A stretch of DNA of 64,000 nucleotides, from positions 55,170 through 119,169 of the forward strand of contig NZ_JNZD01000032.1 of assembly GCF_000725495.1 (NCBI RefSeq). Reading direction: 5' to 3'. Numbering within the stretch: the stretch's first letter is position 1; each line of letters starts with the position of its first letter. Shown here piece by piece: positions 1 through 8,438 of the stretch. A program made the translations under genes and the position numbers. This DNA comes from Streptomyces aureus (GTDB lineage Bacteria; Actinomycetota; Actinomycetes; Streptomycetales; Streptomycetaceae). Below the pieces are notes generated by a model, which had not been told where the DNA came from, made no database searches, and was given only the letters and a program-made list of their open reading frames with translations.

Positions 1-1
1 C

Positions 2-754
2 CCCTCCGAGGTTGTCGAGGTCGGCCAGGAAGTCACCGTCGAGGTCCTCGACGTCGACATGGACCGCGAGCGCGTCTCCCTGTCGCTCAAGGCGACGCAG
101 GAAGACCCGTGGCAGCAGTTCGCCCGTACGCACCAGATCGGTCAGGTCGTCCCGGGTAAGGTCACGAAGCTCGTTCCGTTCGGTGCGTTCGTCCGCGTGG
201 ACGAGGGCATCGAGGGTCTGGTCCACATCTCCGAGCTGGCCGAGCGCCACGTGGAGATCCCGGAGCAGGTCGTCCAGGTCAACGACGAGATCTTCGTCAA
301 GGTGATCGACATCGACCTCGAGCGTCGTCGCATCAGCCTCTCGCTGAAGCAGGCCAACGAGTCCTTCGGTGCCGACCCGGCCTCGGTCGAGTTCGACCCG
401 ACCCTGTACGGCATGGCCGCGTCGTACGACGACCAGGGCAACTACATCTACCCCGAGGGCTTCGACCCCGAGACCAACGACTGGCTCGAGGGCTTCGAGT
501 CGCAGCGCGAGGTCTGGGAGAACCAGTACGCCGAGGCGCAGCAGCGCTTCGAGCAGCACCAGGCTCAGGTCATCAAGTCCCGCGAGGCCGACGCTCAGGC
601 CGAGGCCGAGGGTGCCACCTCCGCGAGCGCGGCTCCGGCTGCCTCGGGTGGCGGCGGTTCGTACTCCTCGGAGTCGGACGACAACTCCGGCGCCCTGGCG
701 TCGGACGAGGCGCTCGCCGCCCTCCGCGAGAAGCTCGCCGGCGGCCAGAGCTGA
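2..754 (+). CDS. rpsA: 30S ribosomal protein S1, 3' part (5' end outside window)
   Basis: The reading frame is open from the first bases of the window, so the gene is truncated at its start. It shows the end of one S1 (OB-fold) repeat and then a full repeat (VVPGKVTKLVPFGAFV ... GLVHISELA ... VKVIDIDLERRRISLSLKQA). A long acidic, Gln/Glu- and Ala/Ser/Gly-rich tail follows, as in actinobacterial S1. S1 binds mRNA on the 30S subunit and helps initiation; actinobacterial versions often end in a divergent disordered tail like this one. A strong terminator hairpin lies just downstream, so transcription probably ends here. Confidence 0.95.
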   Translation, partial: PSEVVEVGQEVTVEVLDVDMDRERVSLSLKATQEDPWQQFARTHQIGQVVPGKVTKLVPFGAFVRVDEGIEGLVHISELAERHVEIPEQVVQVNDEIFVKVIDIDLERRRISLSLKQANESFGADPASVEFDPTLYGMAASYDDQGNYIYPEGFDPETNDWLEGFESQREVWENQYAEAQQRFEQHQAQVIKSREADAQAEAEGATSASAAPAASGGGGSYSSESDDNSGALASDEALAALREKLAGGQS

Positions 755-780
755 CGCTCACCGCTAGCAAGTAGCTGAAA

Positions 781-817
781 GAAGCGGGCCCGCACCGATC
801 CGGTGCGGGCCCGCTTC
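781..817 (+). terminator. Terminator after rpsA
   Basis: A perfect 17-bp stem (781-797 with 801-817) closes a 3-nt loop ATC. There is no clear U-run, which is normal for Streptomyces terminators. Confidence 0.85.
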
Positions 818-916
818 GCTGTGCCCGGACCTGTGCCACGTGCTCCCAGCGCCGGACGGGAATGTCCGTGCTCCATGCCACGTTGTGCAGTATGAACACG
901 AGGAGGAGCGGTCACA

Positions 917-1855
917 GTGCTTGATCCGCAGGGTTTGTACGCATGGGAGCCGAAGGGCCTCGCCGTGGTCGACATGGCTCTCGCCCAGGAGTCGGCCGGT
1001 CTGGTCATGCTCTACCACTTCGACGGATACATCGACGCGGGCGAGACCGGCGAGCAGATTGTCGACCGGGTGCTCGACTCGCTGCCCCACCAGGTCGTGG
1101 CCCGCTTCGACCACGACCGGCTCGTGGACTACCGCGCCCGCCGTCCGCTGCTGACATTCAAGCGCGACCGCTGGACCGAGTACGAGGAGCCGACCCTCGA
1201 GGTACGGCTCGTGCAGGACGCCACCGGCGCGCCGTTCCTGCTGCTGTCGGGACCCGAACCGGACACCGAGTGGGAGCGCTTCGCCGCCGCCGTCCAGCAG
1301 ATCGTGGATCGGCTCGGGGTCCGCCTGAGCGTGAACTTCCACGGCATCCCCATGGGCGTCCCGCACACCCGACCGGTGGGCCTCACCCCGCACGGCAACC
1401 GCACCGACCTGGTGCCCGGCCACCGCAGCCCCTTCGACGAGGCACAGGTCCCCGGGAGCGCCGAGTCCCTCGTCGAGTACCGCCTCATGGAGGCCGGATA
1501 CGACGTCCTCGGTGTCGCCGCGCACGTGCCCCACTACATCGCGCGCTCCGCGTACCCGGACGCCGCGCTCACGGTCCTGGAGTCCATCACGGCCGCGACC
1601 GGCCTGGTGCTGCCCGGGATCGCGCACGCCCTGCGGACCGAGGCGCACCGCACGCAGACCGAGATCGACCGTCAGATCCAGGAGGGCGACGAGGAACTGG
1701 TCGCGCTCGTCCAGGGCCTTGAGCACCAGTACGACGCCGCCGCGGGCGCCGAGAGCCGCGGCAACATGCTCGCGGAACCGGTCGACATCCCCTCGGCCGA
1801 CGAGATCGGCCAGGAGTTCGAGCGTTTCCTCGCGGAGCGCGAAGGCGACGCCTGA
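917..1855 (+). CDS. PAC2 family protein (proteasome-assembly-chaperone-like)
   Basis: A 312-residue protein with a GTG start preceded by AGGAGG. The body (about residues 20-250) reads as a PAC2 domain: ATP-grasp-neighbour-like start ([16 protein letters not shown]), the [13 protein letters not shown] segment, a [11 protein letters not shown] loop and a VAAHVPHYI segment. Actinobacterial PAC2 proteins are conserved and soluble, with no firmly known reaction; the name comes from similarity to the eukaryotic 20S proteasome assembly chaperone PAC2. The gene sits between rpsA and coaE, its usual place in Streptomyces. The family call is fairly secure; the function is not. Confidence 0.8.
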   Translation: MLDPQGLYAWEPKGLAVVDMALAQESAGLVMLYHFDGYIDAGETGEQIVDRVLDSLPHQVVARFDHDRLVDYRARRPLLTFKRDRWTEYEEPTLEVRLVQDATGAPFLLLSGPEPDTEWERFAAAVQQIVDRLGVRLSVNFHGIPMGVPHTRPVGLTPHGNRTDLVPGHRSPFDEAQVPGSAESLVEYRLMEAGYDVLGVAAHVPHYIARSAYPDAALTVLESITAATGLVLPGIAHALRTEAHRTQTEIDRQIQEGDEELVALVQGLEHQYDAAAGAESRGNMLAEPVDIPSADEIGQEFERFLAEREGDA

Positions 1856-1936
1856 TCCCTCACTCCCTCCCGGGTCCGCGGGGGATCGGGCTCCCGGGGA
1901 GAGGGGCCGTCCGAGGCAGGGCCTAAGCTGCGAGGC

Positions 1937-2545
1937 ATGCTGAAGGTGGGCCTGACCGGCGGTATCGGCGCCGGCAAGAGCGAAGTGTCACGACTGCTCG
2001 TCGAGCACGGCGCGGTACTGATCGACGCGGACAGGATCGCGCGCGAGGTCGTCGCCCCCGGAACTCCCGGGCTGGCGGCGGTCGTCGACGCCTTCGGGGA
2101 GGACGTCCTGGCTCCCGACGGGAGTCTCGACCGGCCCAGGCTCGGCTCGATCGTCTTCACCGACCCGCAGCGGCTCGCCGTCCTCAACTCGATCGTCCAC
2201 CCCCTCGTCGGCCACAGGTCGCGCGCTCTCGAGGAGGCCGCGCCGAAGGACGCCGTCGTCGTCCACGACGTCCCCCTTCTCACGGAGAACGGCCTGGCCG
2301 CGCTGTATGACCTCGTGGTCGTCGTCGACGCCCGCCCCGAGACACAGCTCGACCGGCTCGTCCGCCTGCGCGGCATGACCGAGGAGGACGCCCGAGCGCG
2401 CATGGCCGCCCAGGCCTCCCGCGACGAGCGCCTGGCGATCGCCGACATCGTGATCGACAACGACGTACCGCTGGAGCGACTGGAGCTGCGCGTGGCGGAC
2501 GTATGGGCCGATCTCGTGCGCAGAGCCCGTACGCCCCAGGAATAG
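1937..2545 (+). CDS. coaE: Dephospho-CoA kinase
   Basis: A 202-residue protein that phosphorylates the 3'-OH of dephospho-CoA, the last step of coenzyme A synthesis in the cytosol. Visible features are a P-loop GGIGAGKS at residues 8-15, [10 protein letters not shown] just after it, the HPLV segment near residue 90, [12 protein letters not shown], and a lid/C-terminal region with R-x-x-Q-x-x-R-x-x-R spacing. Length is normal for the short actinobacterial enzyme without the extra C-terminal domain. A TAAGCT hexamer lies 7 nt before the ATG with no ribosome-binding site between, suggesting a leaderless transcript. A small hairpin follows the gene. Confidence 0.95.
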   Translation: MLKVGLTGGIGAGKSEVSRLLVEHGAVLIDADRIAREVVAPGTPGLAAVVDAFGEDVLAPDGSLDRPRLGSIVFTDPQRLAVLNSIVHPLVGHRSRALEEAAPKDAVVVHDVPLLTENGLAALYDLVVVVDARPETQLDRLVRLRGMTEEDARARMAAQASRDERLAIADIVIDNDVPLERLELRVADVWADLVRRARTPQE

Positions 2546-2563
2546 CGCCCCTCCGAAGGGGCG
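2546..2563 (+). terminator. Short hairpin after coaE
   Basis: A 7-bp stem CGCCCCT/AGGGGCG around CCGA follows the coaE stop codon. It is short and could be a weak terminator or a processing stem. Confidence 0.5.
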
Positions 2564-2595
2564 TTGAACCCTTGCACCGAGGGAAGGACTCTGCC

Positions 2596-2976
2596 GTGCC
2601 CGAGACCAGCGGATCGATCGGACGTACTCCCGAGACGCACGTCATCGACTTCCGCGCCGCCGAGCAGCTGCTCGCCGCGCGCGACCCGCGGGGTGCGGTG
2701 AAGCTGCTCGACCCGGTGATCGCCGCCCACCCGGAGAACACCGCGGCCCGGCTGCTGCGGGCCCGCGCCTTCTTCGCCGCAGCGCAACTGCGGCCCGCCG
2801 AGCTGGAGTTCACGATCGTCCTGGAGCGCGAGCCGGACAACGCGTTCGCGCACTTCGCGCTCGCCCGCACCTATGAACGCCAGCGGCGCCCCGAACAGGC
2901 GAAGCGGCACTTCAGACTGGCGGCCGCGCTCGACCCGAAGCCGCAGTACCTGCAGGCTGCGCAGTTCGACACGTAG
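2596..2976 (+). CDS. Small tetratricopeptide (TPR) protein
   Basis: A 126-residue protein with a GTG start behind a GAGGGAAGG ribosome-binding site. Residues 18-115 read as two to three TPR helix pairs: RGAVKLLDPVIAAHPENTAARLL, then AQLRPAELEFTIVLEREPDN, then AFAHFALARTYERQRRPEQA. The A-x-x-L and P-N/P-D turn positions are typical. TPR modules bind other proteins; no partner can be deduced from context. It follows coaE in the same direction, separated by a small hairpin. The N-terminal 17 residues look disordered. Confidence 0.8.
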   Translation: MPETSGSIGRTPETHVIDFRAAEQLLAARDPRGAVKLLDPVIAAHPENTAARLLRARAFFAAAQLRPAELEFTIVLEREPDNAFAHFALARTYERQRRPEQAKRHFRLAAALDPKPQYLQAAQFDT

Positions 2977-3094
2977 AGCTTCCGCGCCGGTCCCGGGGGC
3001 GGCTCAACGGCACCGGGACGTCCGCCCCGGTCGCGGGACAGCCCAGGCCGACCGAGCGTGCGCCGGGCCGTCTTCCCGCACGGATCCGGTCGCC

Positions 3095-3406
3095 TCAGGG
3101 ATGCGAGGGCCTCGACGGCCGGCGGCGCTCGGGCGGCCGGTACGTCCGCCGTTCGTCCACGGGCTCGTACGGCGGGACGTCACGGCCCGGCTGGTAGTGC
3201 GGGCCCTGCCGGATGTGCCGAAGGATCATGGTCATGTCGACCGTGACGACCACCCACAGCACGGCGCACGCGGCCGCCCACCCCGGTCGTCCCACCAGGA
3301 TGAACGCGACCGTACCGAAGATCGCCCAGACCAGGCCCCAGACGCTCAGCCAGAGGCGCATCCGCAGGGCACTGCGCGCTGTCACCGGTTCACTGCCCGT
3401 ACGCAT
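3095..3406 (-). CDS. DUF6343-type small membrane protein
   Basis: A 103-residue protein with two membrane segments (about residues 18-36 and 40-58) followed by a charged Pro/Arg-rich cytoplasmic-looking tail containing GPHYQPGRDVPPY. This layout matches the DUF6343 family that I recall as common in Streptomyces; its function is unknown. I chose the internal ATG because GGAG lies 11 nt upstream; an upstream GTG (at 3418) overlaps that GGAG and is less likely. The gene is divergent from the acyltransferase-domain gene. Confidence 0.65.
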   Translation of the reverse strand: MRTGSEPVTARSALRMRLWLSVWGLVWAIFGTVAFILVGRPGWAAACAVLWVVVTVDMTMILRHIRQGPHYQPGRDVPPYEPVDERRTYRPPERRRPSRPSHP

Positions 3407-3498
3407 CAGGATCACCACTCCTACGAAGAAACGTACTCTTCGTGGTGCACGTTCACCAAGGGAGCGCGGTCCGCGGACGGCCGCCGGGGGAGGCGACG

Positions 3499-4485
3499 GT
3501 GCTGCTGGAGGCGTTGCGGGCGGACGCGAGGACCGCCGAGTGGCTGAGAGACCTGGAGAACGGCGGTCCCGCCCCGCGGGAGGCGGTCCTCCCGGACACC
3601 GACGAGCTGCCCGATGTCCTGCTCGATCTGGCGGTGCCCCATGAACACATCAACGAACTCGTCGCGCTGCGCGCCCGGCTCGCCGCCGACCCCGGGGCCA
3701 TGGCCCTGCTGGCCCGCTGCGTCACCCGCTTCGTCCGGGACATGGGTGACATGGGGAAGGGCTGGGAGCCGCCCGTGTTCCCCGAGACGGCCGGACTCCT
3801 CGGGCGCTGCTTCCACCTGTACGTGTTCATAGCCGCGCTTCCCCACATCCGCGCCCACCACCGGGAGCGTGGGGTGCCGGAGGAGGTGTCGCGGCGCACG
3901 CTCGCCGACCTCGGCCGCCATGTGGCCGTGCACCACAGAAGGGCGGGCGGCCCCGGACTGCTGTTCCCCTGGTGGATCGCCCTGCACTTCCACGGAGAGC
4001 TGTTCCAGCTCGGCCGGCTCCAGTTCCAGCGGGCACCCCTGGGACGGCGCACGGCGGCTGCGATCGGGGCTGCGGGCCTCGATGCGCGCCCCGGCACGCC
4101 GTGTCTGAGCCTGCACATCACCGACTTCCGCGGCCCGCTGTCCCCGGAGGCCTGCGACCGGTCGCTCGGGCTGGCGCGGGAGTTCTTCGCCCGTCACTAT
4201 CCCGAAGAGCGCCACGAGATAGCCGTCTGCGACTCCTGGCTGCTCGATCCGCAGCTCAGGCACCGTCTCCCGGCCGACTCCAACATCGTCCGCTTCCAGG
4301 ACCGCTTCCACCCGGTGCACGAGGAGCGGACCCCGGACGACACCTTGCCCATCGGCTTCGTCTTCGGCGACCCGGACCTCCCGCTCGACGAACTGCCGCG
4401 CCGCAACAGCGTCGAGCGCGCGGTCGTCGACCAGCTGCGCGACGGCGGGCACTGGTACGGAGGCCGGGGCTGGTTCGCGCTGTAG
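3499..4485 (+). CDS. Acyltransferase-domain protein (GNAT-like, two-domain actinobacterial type)
   Basis: A protein of about 328 residues. The N-terminal helical domain (LLEALRADARTAEWL ... VPHEHINELVALRARL) and the C-terminal domain with CLSLHITDFRGPLSPEAC and FFARHYPEERHEIAVCDSWLLDPQL match the paired N- and C-terminal acyltransferase domains I recall from actinobacteria. The substrate is unknown. The start was set at a GTG with GGGGGAGG 5 nt upstream; an upstream GTG at 3442 is possible but leaves only 36 bp to the divergent gene. The final FQDRFHPV and GFVFGDPDLPL motifs are typical of the family. Confidence 0.65.
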   Translation: MLLEALRADARTAEWLRDLENGGPAPREAVLPDTDELPDVLLDLAVPHEHINELVALRARLAADPGAMALLARCVTRFVRDMGDMGKGWEPPVFPETAGLLGRCFHLYVFIAALPHIRAHHRERGVPEEVSRRTLADLGRHVAVHHRRAGGPGLLFPWWIALHFHGELFQLGRLQFQRAPLGRRTAAAIGAAGLDARPGTPCLSLHITDFRGPLSPEACDRSLGLAREFFARHYPEERHEIAVCDSWLLDPQLRHRLPADSNIVRFQDRFHPVHEERTPDDTLPIGFVFGDPDLPLDELPRRNSVERAVVDQLRDGGHWYGGRGWFAL

Positions 4486-4593
4486 TCGATCCCCGCCCGA
4501 GCCCGGTGATCGGACGCGTGTCCCTCGAACACTTCACTCGAACGAGTGAGGGGGTGGGGGAACGAGCCCTCGGAAGCCGTCCGTTGGACGGGT

Positions 4594-5283
4594 ATGAGGA
4601 TCGAAATGCGTCAGGGACACGAGGGAACAGGACCCGGTGCCATCACACCGGACGGCTGCGCGGTCGAGCTGTACACCCGCCTGCCCGTCGGGACGGAGCC
4701 GGACATCATCACCGCCGCCGTTCCGGCCGCGGCGCGCATCCTGGAACTGGGCAGCGGTGTCGGCCGGATGACCCACCCGCTCCTGGAGCTCGGCTTCGCG
4801 GTCACCGCGGTGGACGAATCCGCCGCCATGCTGGAGCACGTCAGAGGGGCGCACCGGATACACGGCAGCATCGAGGACCTGGACCTCGGCGAGACGTTCG
4901 ACGTCGTGCTGCTGGCCTCGTTCCTGGTGCACGCGGGAGACGTCCGGGTGCGGCGGGCGCTCCTGGACACGTGTGTCCGGCATGTCGCGGACGACGGCTG
5001 CGTGCTGATCCAGCGCGAGGGCGAGAACTACCACACCGACGTGCCCCGTGAGCGAAGAGACCCGTCCGGATTCGTCGTGCGCATCGTGTCCGCCGAACCC
5101 GTCGGGGACGGGGTCAACTCGGTTCGCGCGGAGTACACGTTCCCGGACGCCACCTGGACCCAGACGTTCCTGGCCCGCCCGCTGACGAAGGACGCCTTCG
5201 AGGAGGCGCTGGCGGAGGCGGGGCTCAAGGTGGACCGGTATCTGACGGACGACGGGATGTGGGTGAGGGCCGTGAAGGGGTGA
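4594..5283 (+). CDS. Class I SAM-dependent methyltransferase
   Basis: A 229-residue Rossmann-fold methyltransferase. Motif I is ILELGSGVGRMTHPLLELGF (GxGxG region near residues 51-57), followed by the acidic motif II residue in VTAVDES, then DVVLLASFLVHAGD as the motif IV/post region. The C-terminal half (SAEPVGDGVNSVRAEYTFPDATW, then LTKDAFEEALAEAGL) resembles small-molecule methyltransferases. The substrate cannot be read from the sequence, and neighbours give no pathway. An in-frame ATG four codons downstream is an alternative start. Confidence 0.8.
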   Translation: MRIEMRQGHEGTGPGAITPDGCAVELYTRLPVGTEPDIITAAVPAAARILELGSGVGRMTHPLLELGFAVTAVDESAAMLEHVRGAHRIHGSIEDLDLGETFDVVLLASFLVHAGDVRVRRALLDTCVRHVADDGCVLIQREGENYHTDVPRERRDPSGFVVRIVSAEPVGDGVNSVRAEYTFPDATWTQTFLARPLTKDAFEEALAEAGLKVDRYLTDDGMWVRAVKG

Positions 5284-5340
5284 GCGGCGCCGCCGGGCCG
5301 GACGGTGTCTTCCGGTGCCGAGGGCGAGGCCTTGGTGTGG

Positions 5341-5550
5341 ACGTGTGCGGGCACCTCGACCGGGTGAGGGCTGCTTGGCCGTGTGCAGGCTCTGCGGCTG
5401 CGTGGGGGCTCCTCGGCCGGGCTCCGTGAGCGCGCGTGTGCGGGCTCCGCGGCTGCGTGGGGGTTCCTCGACCGGGCTCCGCGGTGGGTGCGGGTTCCTG
5501 GACCGGGCTCCGTGGTGGCGTGCGGGCTCTTCGGCCGGGCTCCCCGGCCG
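5341..5550. repeat. Degenerate GC-rich repeat block between methyltransferase and DoxX genes
   Basis: The 356-base gap (5284-5639) has no convincing gene. It holds about five imperfect units built on GTGTGCGGGCTC ... CCTCGACCGGGCTCCG. Two neighbouring units of about 47 nt (around 5382-5480) are nearly identical. Confidence 0.6.
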
Positions 5551-5639
5551 CGACAAATACCTTTGGTGACCGATGAGTTCCTGACGGCCCTCAGGTCTAC
5601 CTCGGTGAAAGCAGCCACCGCTTCCCCCAGGAGACCACC

Positions 5640-6089
5640 GTGTCCGAGACCACCCTCCCCCTCGCCGCCACCCGTGCCGCCGTCACCCCCCGCTCCCGCG
5701 CCGCCCGCGTCTCCCTGACCGCGCTGCAGATCGTCCTCGGCCTGTTCTACGCGTTCGCGAGCGCCCTTCCCAAGCTGATCGCCCACCCCTCGGCGACGGA
5801 GGCGTTCGACAAGCTGGGCTGGGGCCACACCGGCATGTACATCATCGGGGCCCTCGAACTCGCCGGAGGACTGGCCCTGTTGGTCCCGCTGCTGGACGCG
5901 GTGGCCGCGATCGCGCTTGGCGCGCTGATGGTCGGCGCGTTCATCGTGAACATCACCGTCGTGCACGGCCCGTACGTGGCGACCCCGCTCATCCTGATGC
6001 TGCCGCTCGGCCTGATCGCCTGGGCCCGGCGCGGCCACACGGCCGAACTGCTCCGCCTGGTGCGCCGACGGCTGCACCGGACGGCCTGA
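5640..6089 (+). CDS. DoxX family membrane protein
   Basis: A 149-residue protein with a GTG start behind CAGGAG. Four membrane segments are visible: LTALQIVLGLFYAFASALPK, TGMYIIGALELAGGLALLVP, AVAAIALGALMVGAFIV, and TPLILMLPLGLIAWA. The early F-x-A-S-A-L-P-K-L and central G-x-x-E-L-x-G-G-L motifs fit DoxX/DoxD-like proteins. These small integral membrane proteins are linked to redox or surfactant stress in some actinobacteria; no specific activity can be claimed here. A terminator hairpin follows. Confidence 0.75.
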   Translation: MSETTLPLAATRAAVTPRSRAARVSLTALQIVLGLFYAFASALPKLIAHPSATEAFDKLGWGHTGMYIIGALELAGGLALLVPLLDAVAAIALGALMVGAFIVNITVVHGPYVATPLILMLPLGLIAWARRGHTAELLRLVRRRLHRTA

Positions 6090-6108
6090 CGGGCTGAGCC
6101 CGGACACG

Positions 6109-6134
6109 GGGCTCCTCCGCGACCGGGGGAGCCC
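6109..6134 (+). terminator. Terminator after the DoxX gene
   Basis: GGGCTCC pairs with GGAGCCC, the inner bases extend the stem, and TCGTTT follows. It lies between the two convergent genes. Confidence 0.65.
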
Positions 6135-6157
6135 TCGTTTCCGCGTGCCGGGAGAGT

Positions 6158-6901
6158 TCAGTGGCGGGGGGACCGCGCGGAGCCGGTCGTGCCCGTCGGG
6201 CCGGCGGTGGGGCCCGTCGTCCGGACGGGGCCGGACGAGCCCGTCTGCATGCCCCGCAGGCGCTCCATGTCGCGGCGGTCCCGCTTGGTCGGACGTCCCG
6301 CGCCCCGGTCGCGGACACCCGCCGGAGCCACGGCCTCGCGCGGCGGTGGCGGCGGGCTGTTGTCGATGTAGCACTCGGCTGCGACGGGAGCGCCGACCCG
6401 CTTGCGGATCACGCGCTTCACGACGACGATCCGTTCACGGCCCTCGTGCCACACGCGCACCTCGTCGCCCGCCCGGACCGAGTACGCGGGCTTGACGCGC
6501 TCCCCGTTGACCCGGACATGGCCGCCCTTGCAGGCCGTGGCACCGATCGAGCGGGTTTTGACGAGACGGACGGACCAGATCCAGGCGTCGACCCGTACGC
6601 TCTCGCCCCCGGCGGGTCCGGCGGCGACCGCGGCCTTGACGGCGGCGGTCTCGGAAGCCGCGGGGGAGTGCCGGCTGGTGGTCCCGGAGGCGGCTCCGGA
6701 AGACCGGGTGCCGGTCCGGGAAGCCTCGGTGCCGGCGGGGGAGGCCTTGGAGGCGTTCTCGGAGGCGCTTGCGGAGCCGGGCACGGCTCCGTTCTCGGGC
6801 GTGGTTCCCGAAGCGGCCGGGGCGGTCCGCGCGCCGTCCGCGCCGCGCCCGCCCGCGGCGGTCGCGCCCTTCATCTCCCCGTCAGCACCCTGAGAAGCCA
6901 T
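6158..6901 (-). CDS. S4-domain RNA-binding protein (Hsp15-like) with long N-terminal extension
   Basis: A 247-residue protein. Residues 103-165 form an S4 RNA-binding domain: VRVDAWIWSVRLVKTRS, then KGGHVRVNGERVKPAYSVRAGD, then VRVWHEGRERIVVVKRVI. This resembles Hsp15/YrfH, which binds stalled 50S subunits carrying nascent chains in E. coli. The first 100 residues are Ala/Gly/Ser/Thr/Glu-rich low complexity and the C-terminus is Arg-rich. TAGAGT lies 6 nt upstream of the ATG, suggesting a leaderless mRNA. The gene is convergent with the DoxX gene. A ribosome-rescue role is inferred from the family only. Confidence 0.75.
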   Translation of the reverse strand: MASQGADGEMKGATAAGGRGADGARTAPAASGTTPENGAVPGSASASENASKASPAGTEASRTGTRSSGAASGTTSRHSPAASETAAVKAAVAAGPAGGESVRVDAWIWSVRLVKTRSIGATACKGGHVRVNGERVKPAYSVRAGDEVRVWHEGRERIVVVKRVIRKRVGAPVAAECYIDNSPPPPPREAVAPAGVRDRGAGRPTKRDRRDMERLRGMQTGSSGPVRTTGPTAGPTGTTGSARSPRH

Positions 6902-7056
6902 GAACCGACTCTAACGCCCGCGGCCCGGCGCACCGCATGCCTTTTCCTGGCAGGGCGAACGGGCCGCGCTCGCGGAGATCGATGACGGGCTGCGGCACGG
7001 ACCACGGACCACGCCGGAGGCGTCGCCCACCGGCCGGGCGGCCGTACGGTGGTCGG

Positions 7057-7842
7057 ATGGACAGCAGCGTTCCGGCGGACGACGCGGCCCGCTCCGACGA
7101 TCTCGACGCCCTCGACGTACGGATCGCCGGTTGCCGGGCCTGCCCGCGGCTCGTCGCCTGGCGCGAGGAGGTGGCCGCCACCAAGCGGGCCGCCTTCGCC
7201 GACCAGACCTACTGGGGGCGTCCGGTGCCCGGCTTCGGGCCGCCCGACGCCTCCCTGCTCCTCGTCGGGCTCGCGCCGGCCGCACACGGCGGAAACCGGA
7301 CCGGACGGATGTTCACCGGGGACCGGTCGGGCGACGTCCTGTACGCGGCGCTCCACGCCGTCGGGCTCGCCTCCCGAGGAACCGCGGTGAGCCTGGACGA
7401 CGGCCTGGAGCTGTACGGGGTGCGGATCACCTCTCCGGTGCACTGCGCGCCGCCCGCCAACAAGCCGACGCCCGAGGAACGGGACACCTGCCGGCCCTGG
7501 CTGGTCAGGGAGCTGGAGTTGCTGCGGCCCACCCTGCGCACGGTCGTCGTCCTCGGGGCGTTCGGCTGGCAGGCGGCCCTGCCCGCCTTCGCGGCGGCGG
7601 GGTGGACGGTGCCCCGGCCGCGCCCGCCGTTCGCGCACGGCGCGCGTGTGACCCTCGACCGTGCGCCGACGGCCCCGGCCCCCGGCCCGGCCACCGCCGC
7701 CGGGCGCGGCTCCATCGAGCTCTTCGGCTGCTTCCACGTCAGTCAGCGCAACACCTTCACCGGGCGACTCACTCCCGAGATGCTGCGCGAGGTCCTGACC
7801 ACGGCGGCACGGTCCGCGGGGCTGAGGACGCGGACCCCGTAG
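7057..7842 (+). CDS. Uracil-DNA glycosylase, family 5 (UdgB-type)
   Basis: A 261-residue base-excision repair enzyme that removes uracil and related deaminated bases from DNA. Four Cys residues at 26, 29, 130 and 145 (CRACPRL and CAPPANKPTPEERDTC) fit the [4Fe-4S] cluster of thermophile-type UDGs. The loop GLAPAAHGGNRTGRMFTGD with Ala in the catalytic motif, plus FHVSQRNTFTGRLT near the C-terminus, points to family 5 rather than family 4. The TACGGT hexamer 6 nt before the ATG predicts a leaderless transcript. Confidence 0.88.
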   Translation: MDSSVPADDAARSDDLDALDVRIAGCRACPRLVAWREEVAATKRAAFADQTYWGRPVPGFGPPDASLLLVGLAPAAHGGNRTGRMFTGDRSGDVLYAALHAVGLASRGTAVSLDDGLELYGVRITSPVHCAPPANKPTPEERDTCRPWLVRELELLRPTLRTVVVLGAFGWQAALPAFAAAGWTVPRPRPPFAHGARVTLDRAPTAPAPGPATAAGRGSIELFGCFHVSQRNTFTGRLTPEMLREVLTTAARSAGLRTRTP

Positions 7843-7869
7843 GAGCTCCGTGGCAGGAGCGGCGGGCGG

Positions 7870-8274
7870 TCATCGCTCGGGGACGACCGCGGTCGCCGTG
7901 ATCTCCACGAGCTGTCCGGTGTATCCGAGACAGGCCACGCCGAGCAGGGTCGAGGAGTGCGGGCCGATGCTCAGCCCCGAGGCCTCGACGACGGCCCAGA
8001 CCGCGGACAGCACCGCGGTCTCGGCGCTGACCACGTACACGTCGGTCGACACGACATGGGCCATGTCGCTGCCCACGGCGCGCAGTTGCTCGTCGAGGTT
8101 GGCCAGGACCTGCTCGGCCTGGCGCACGGGGTCGCCCGGGCCGACCAGCTTTCCGTCGGCGTCGAGCGGCACGGACCCGGCCAGGAAGGCCAGCTTCGTG
8201 CCTGCCTCGACGACGGAGGCGTGCGCGTAGACGGGCGGTGCGAAGAGGCTCGGGACGGTGACGCGCTGGACCAT
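7870..8274 (-). CDS. RidA family protein
   Basis: A 134-residue protein of the RidA/YjgF/Rid family. RidA hydrolyses reactive 2-aminoacrylate and related enamine/imine intermediates; many relatives have lost or changed this activity. Family features seen are AGSVPLDADGKLVGPGDPVRQAEQVLANL, DMAHVVSTDVYVV, and STLLGVACLGYTGQLVEITATAVV. The canonical Rid Arg in the R-x-x-V/I motif near the end is replaced (LLGVACLG), so it belongs to a divergent subgroup and deaminase activity is not assured. The ATG has GAGGGA upstream. It is convergent with the UDG gene. Confidence 0.75.
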   Translation of the reverse strand: MVQRVTVPSLFAPPVYAHASVVEAGTKLAFLAGSVPLDADGKLVGPGDPVRQAEQVLANLDEQLRAVGSDMAHVVSTDVYVVSAETAVLSAVWAVVEASGLSIGPHSSTLLGVACLGYTGQLVEITATAVVPER

Positions 8275-8438
8275 GGAGGCTCCCTCTGGATGGATCGGTC
8301 GACGGGGACGGCCGGACAACCTGCCGATGATGCGGGTCCGGGGCGGGCCCGCGCATCCCCATTTGTCGTCCGTGGAAGCCGCCCCTCTGTTCAGATAATC
8401 CTTCGAGTGATCGCCGCGGCACTGCTACCGTCACCGGC

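Noticed and set aside
7028..7050. Damage-type promoter for the uracil-DNA glycosylase
   Set aside because: The -10 TACGGT is well placed, but nothing like TTGTCAGTG lies at the right spacing.
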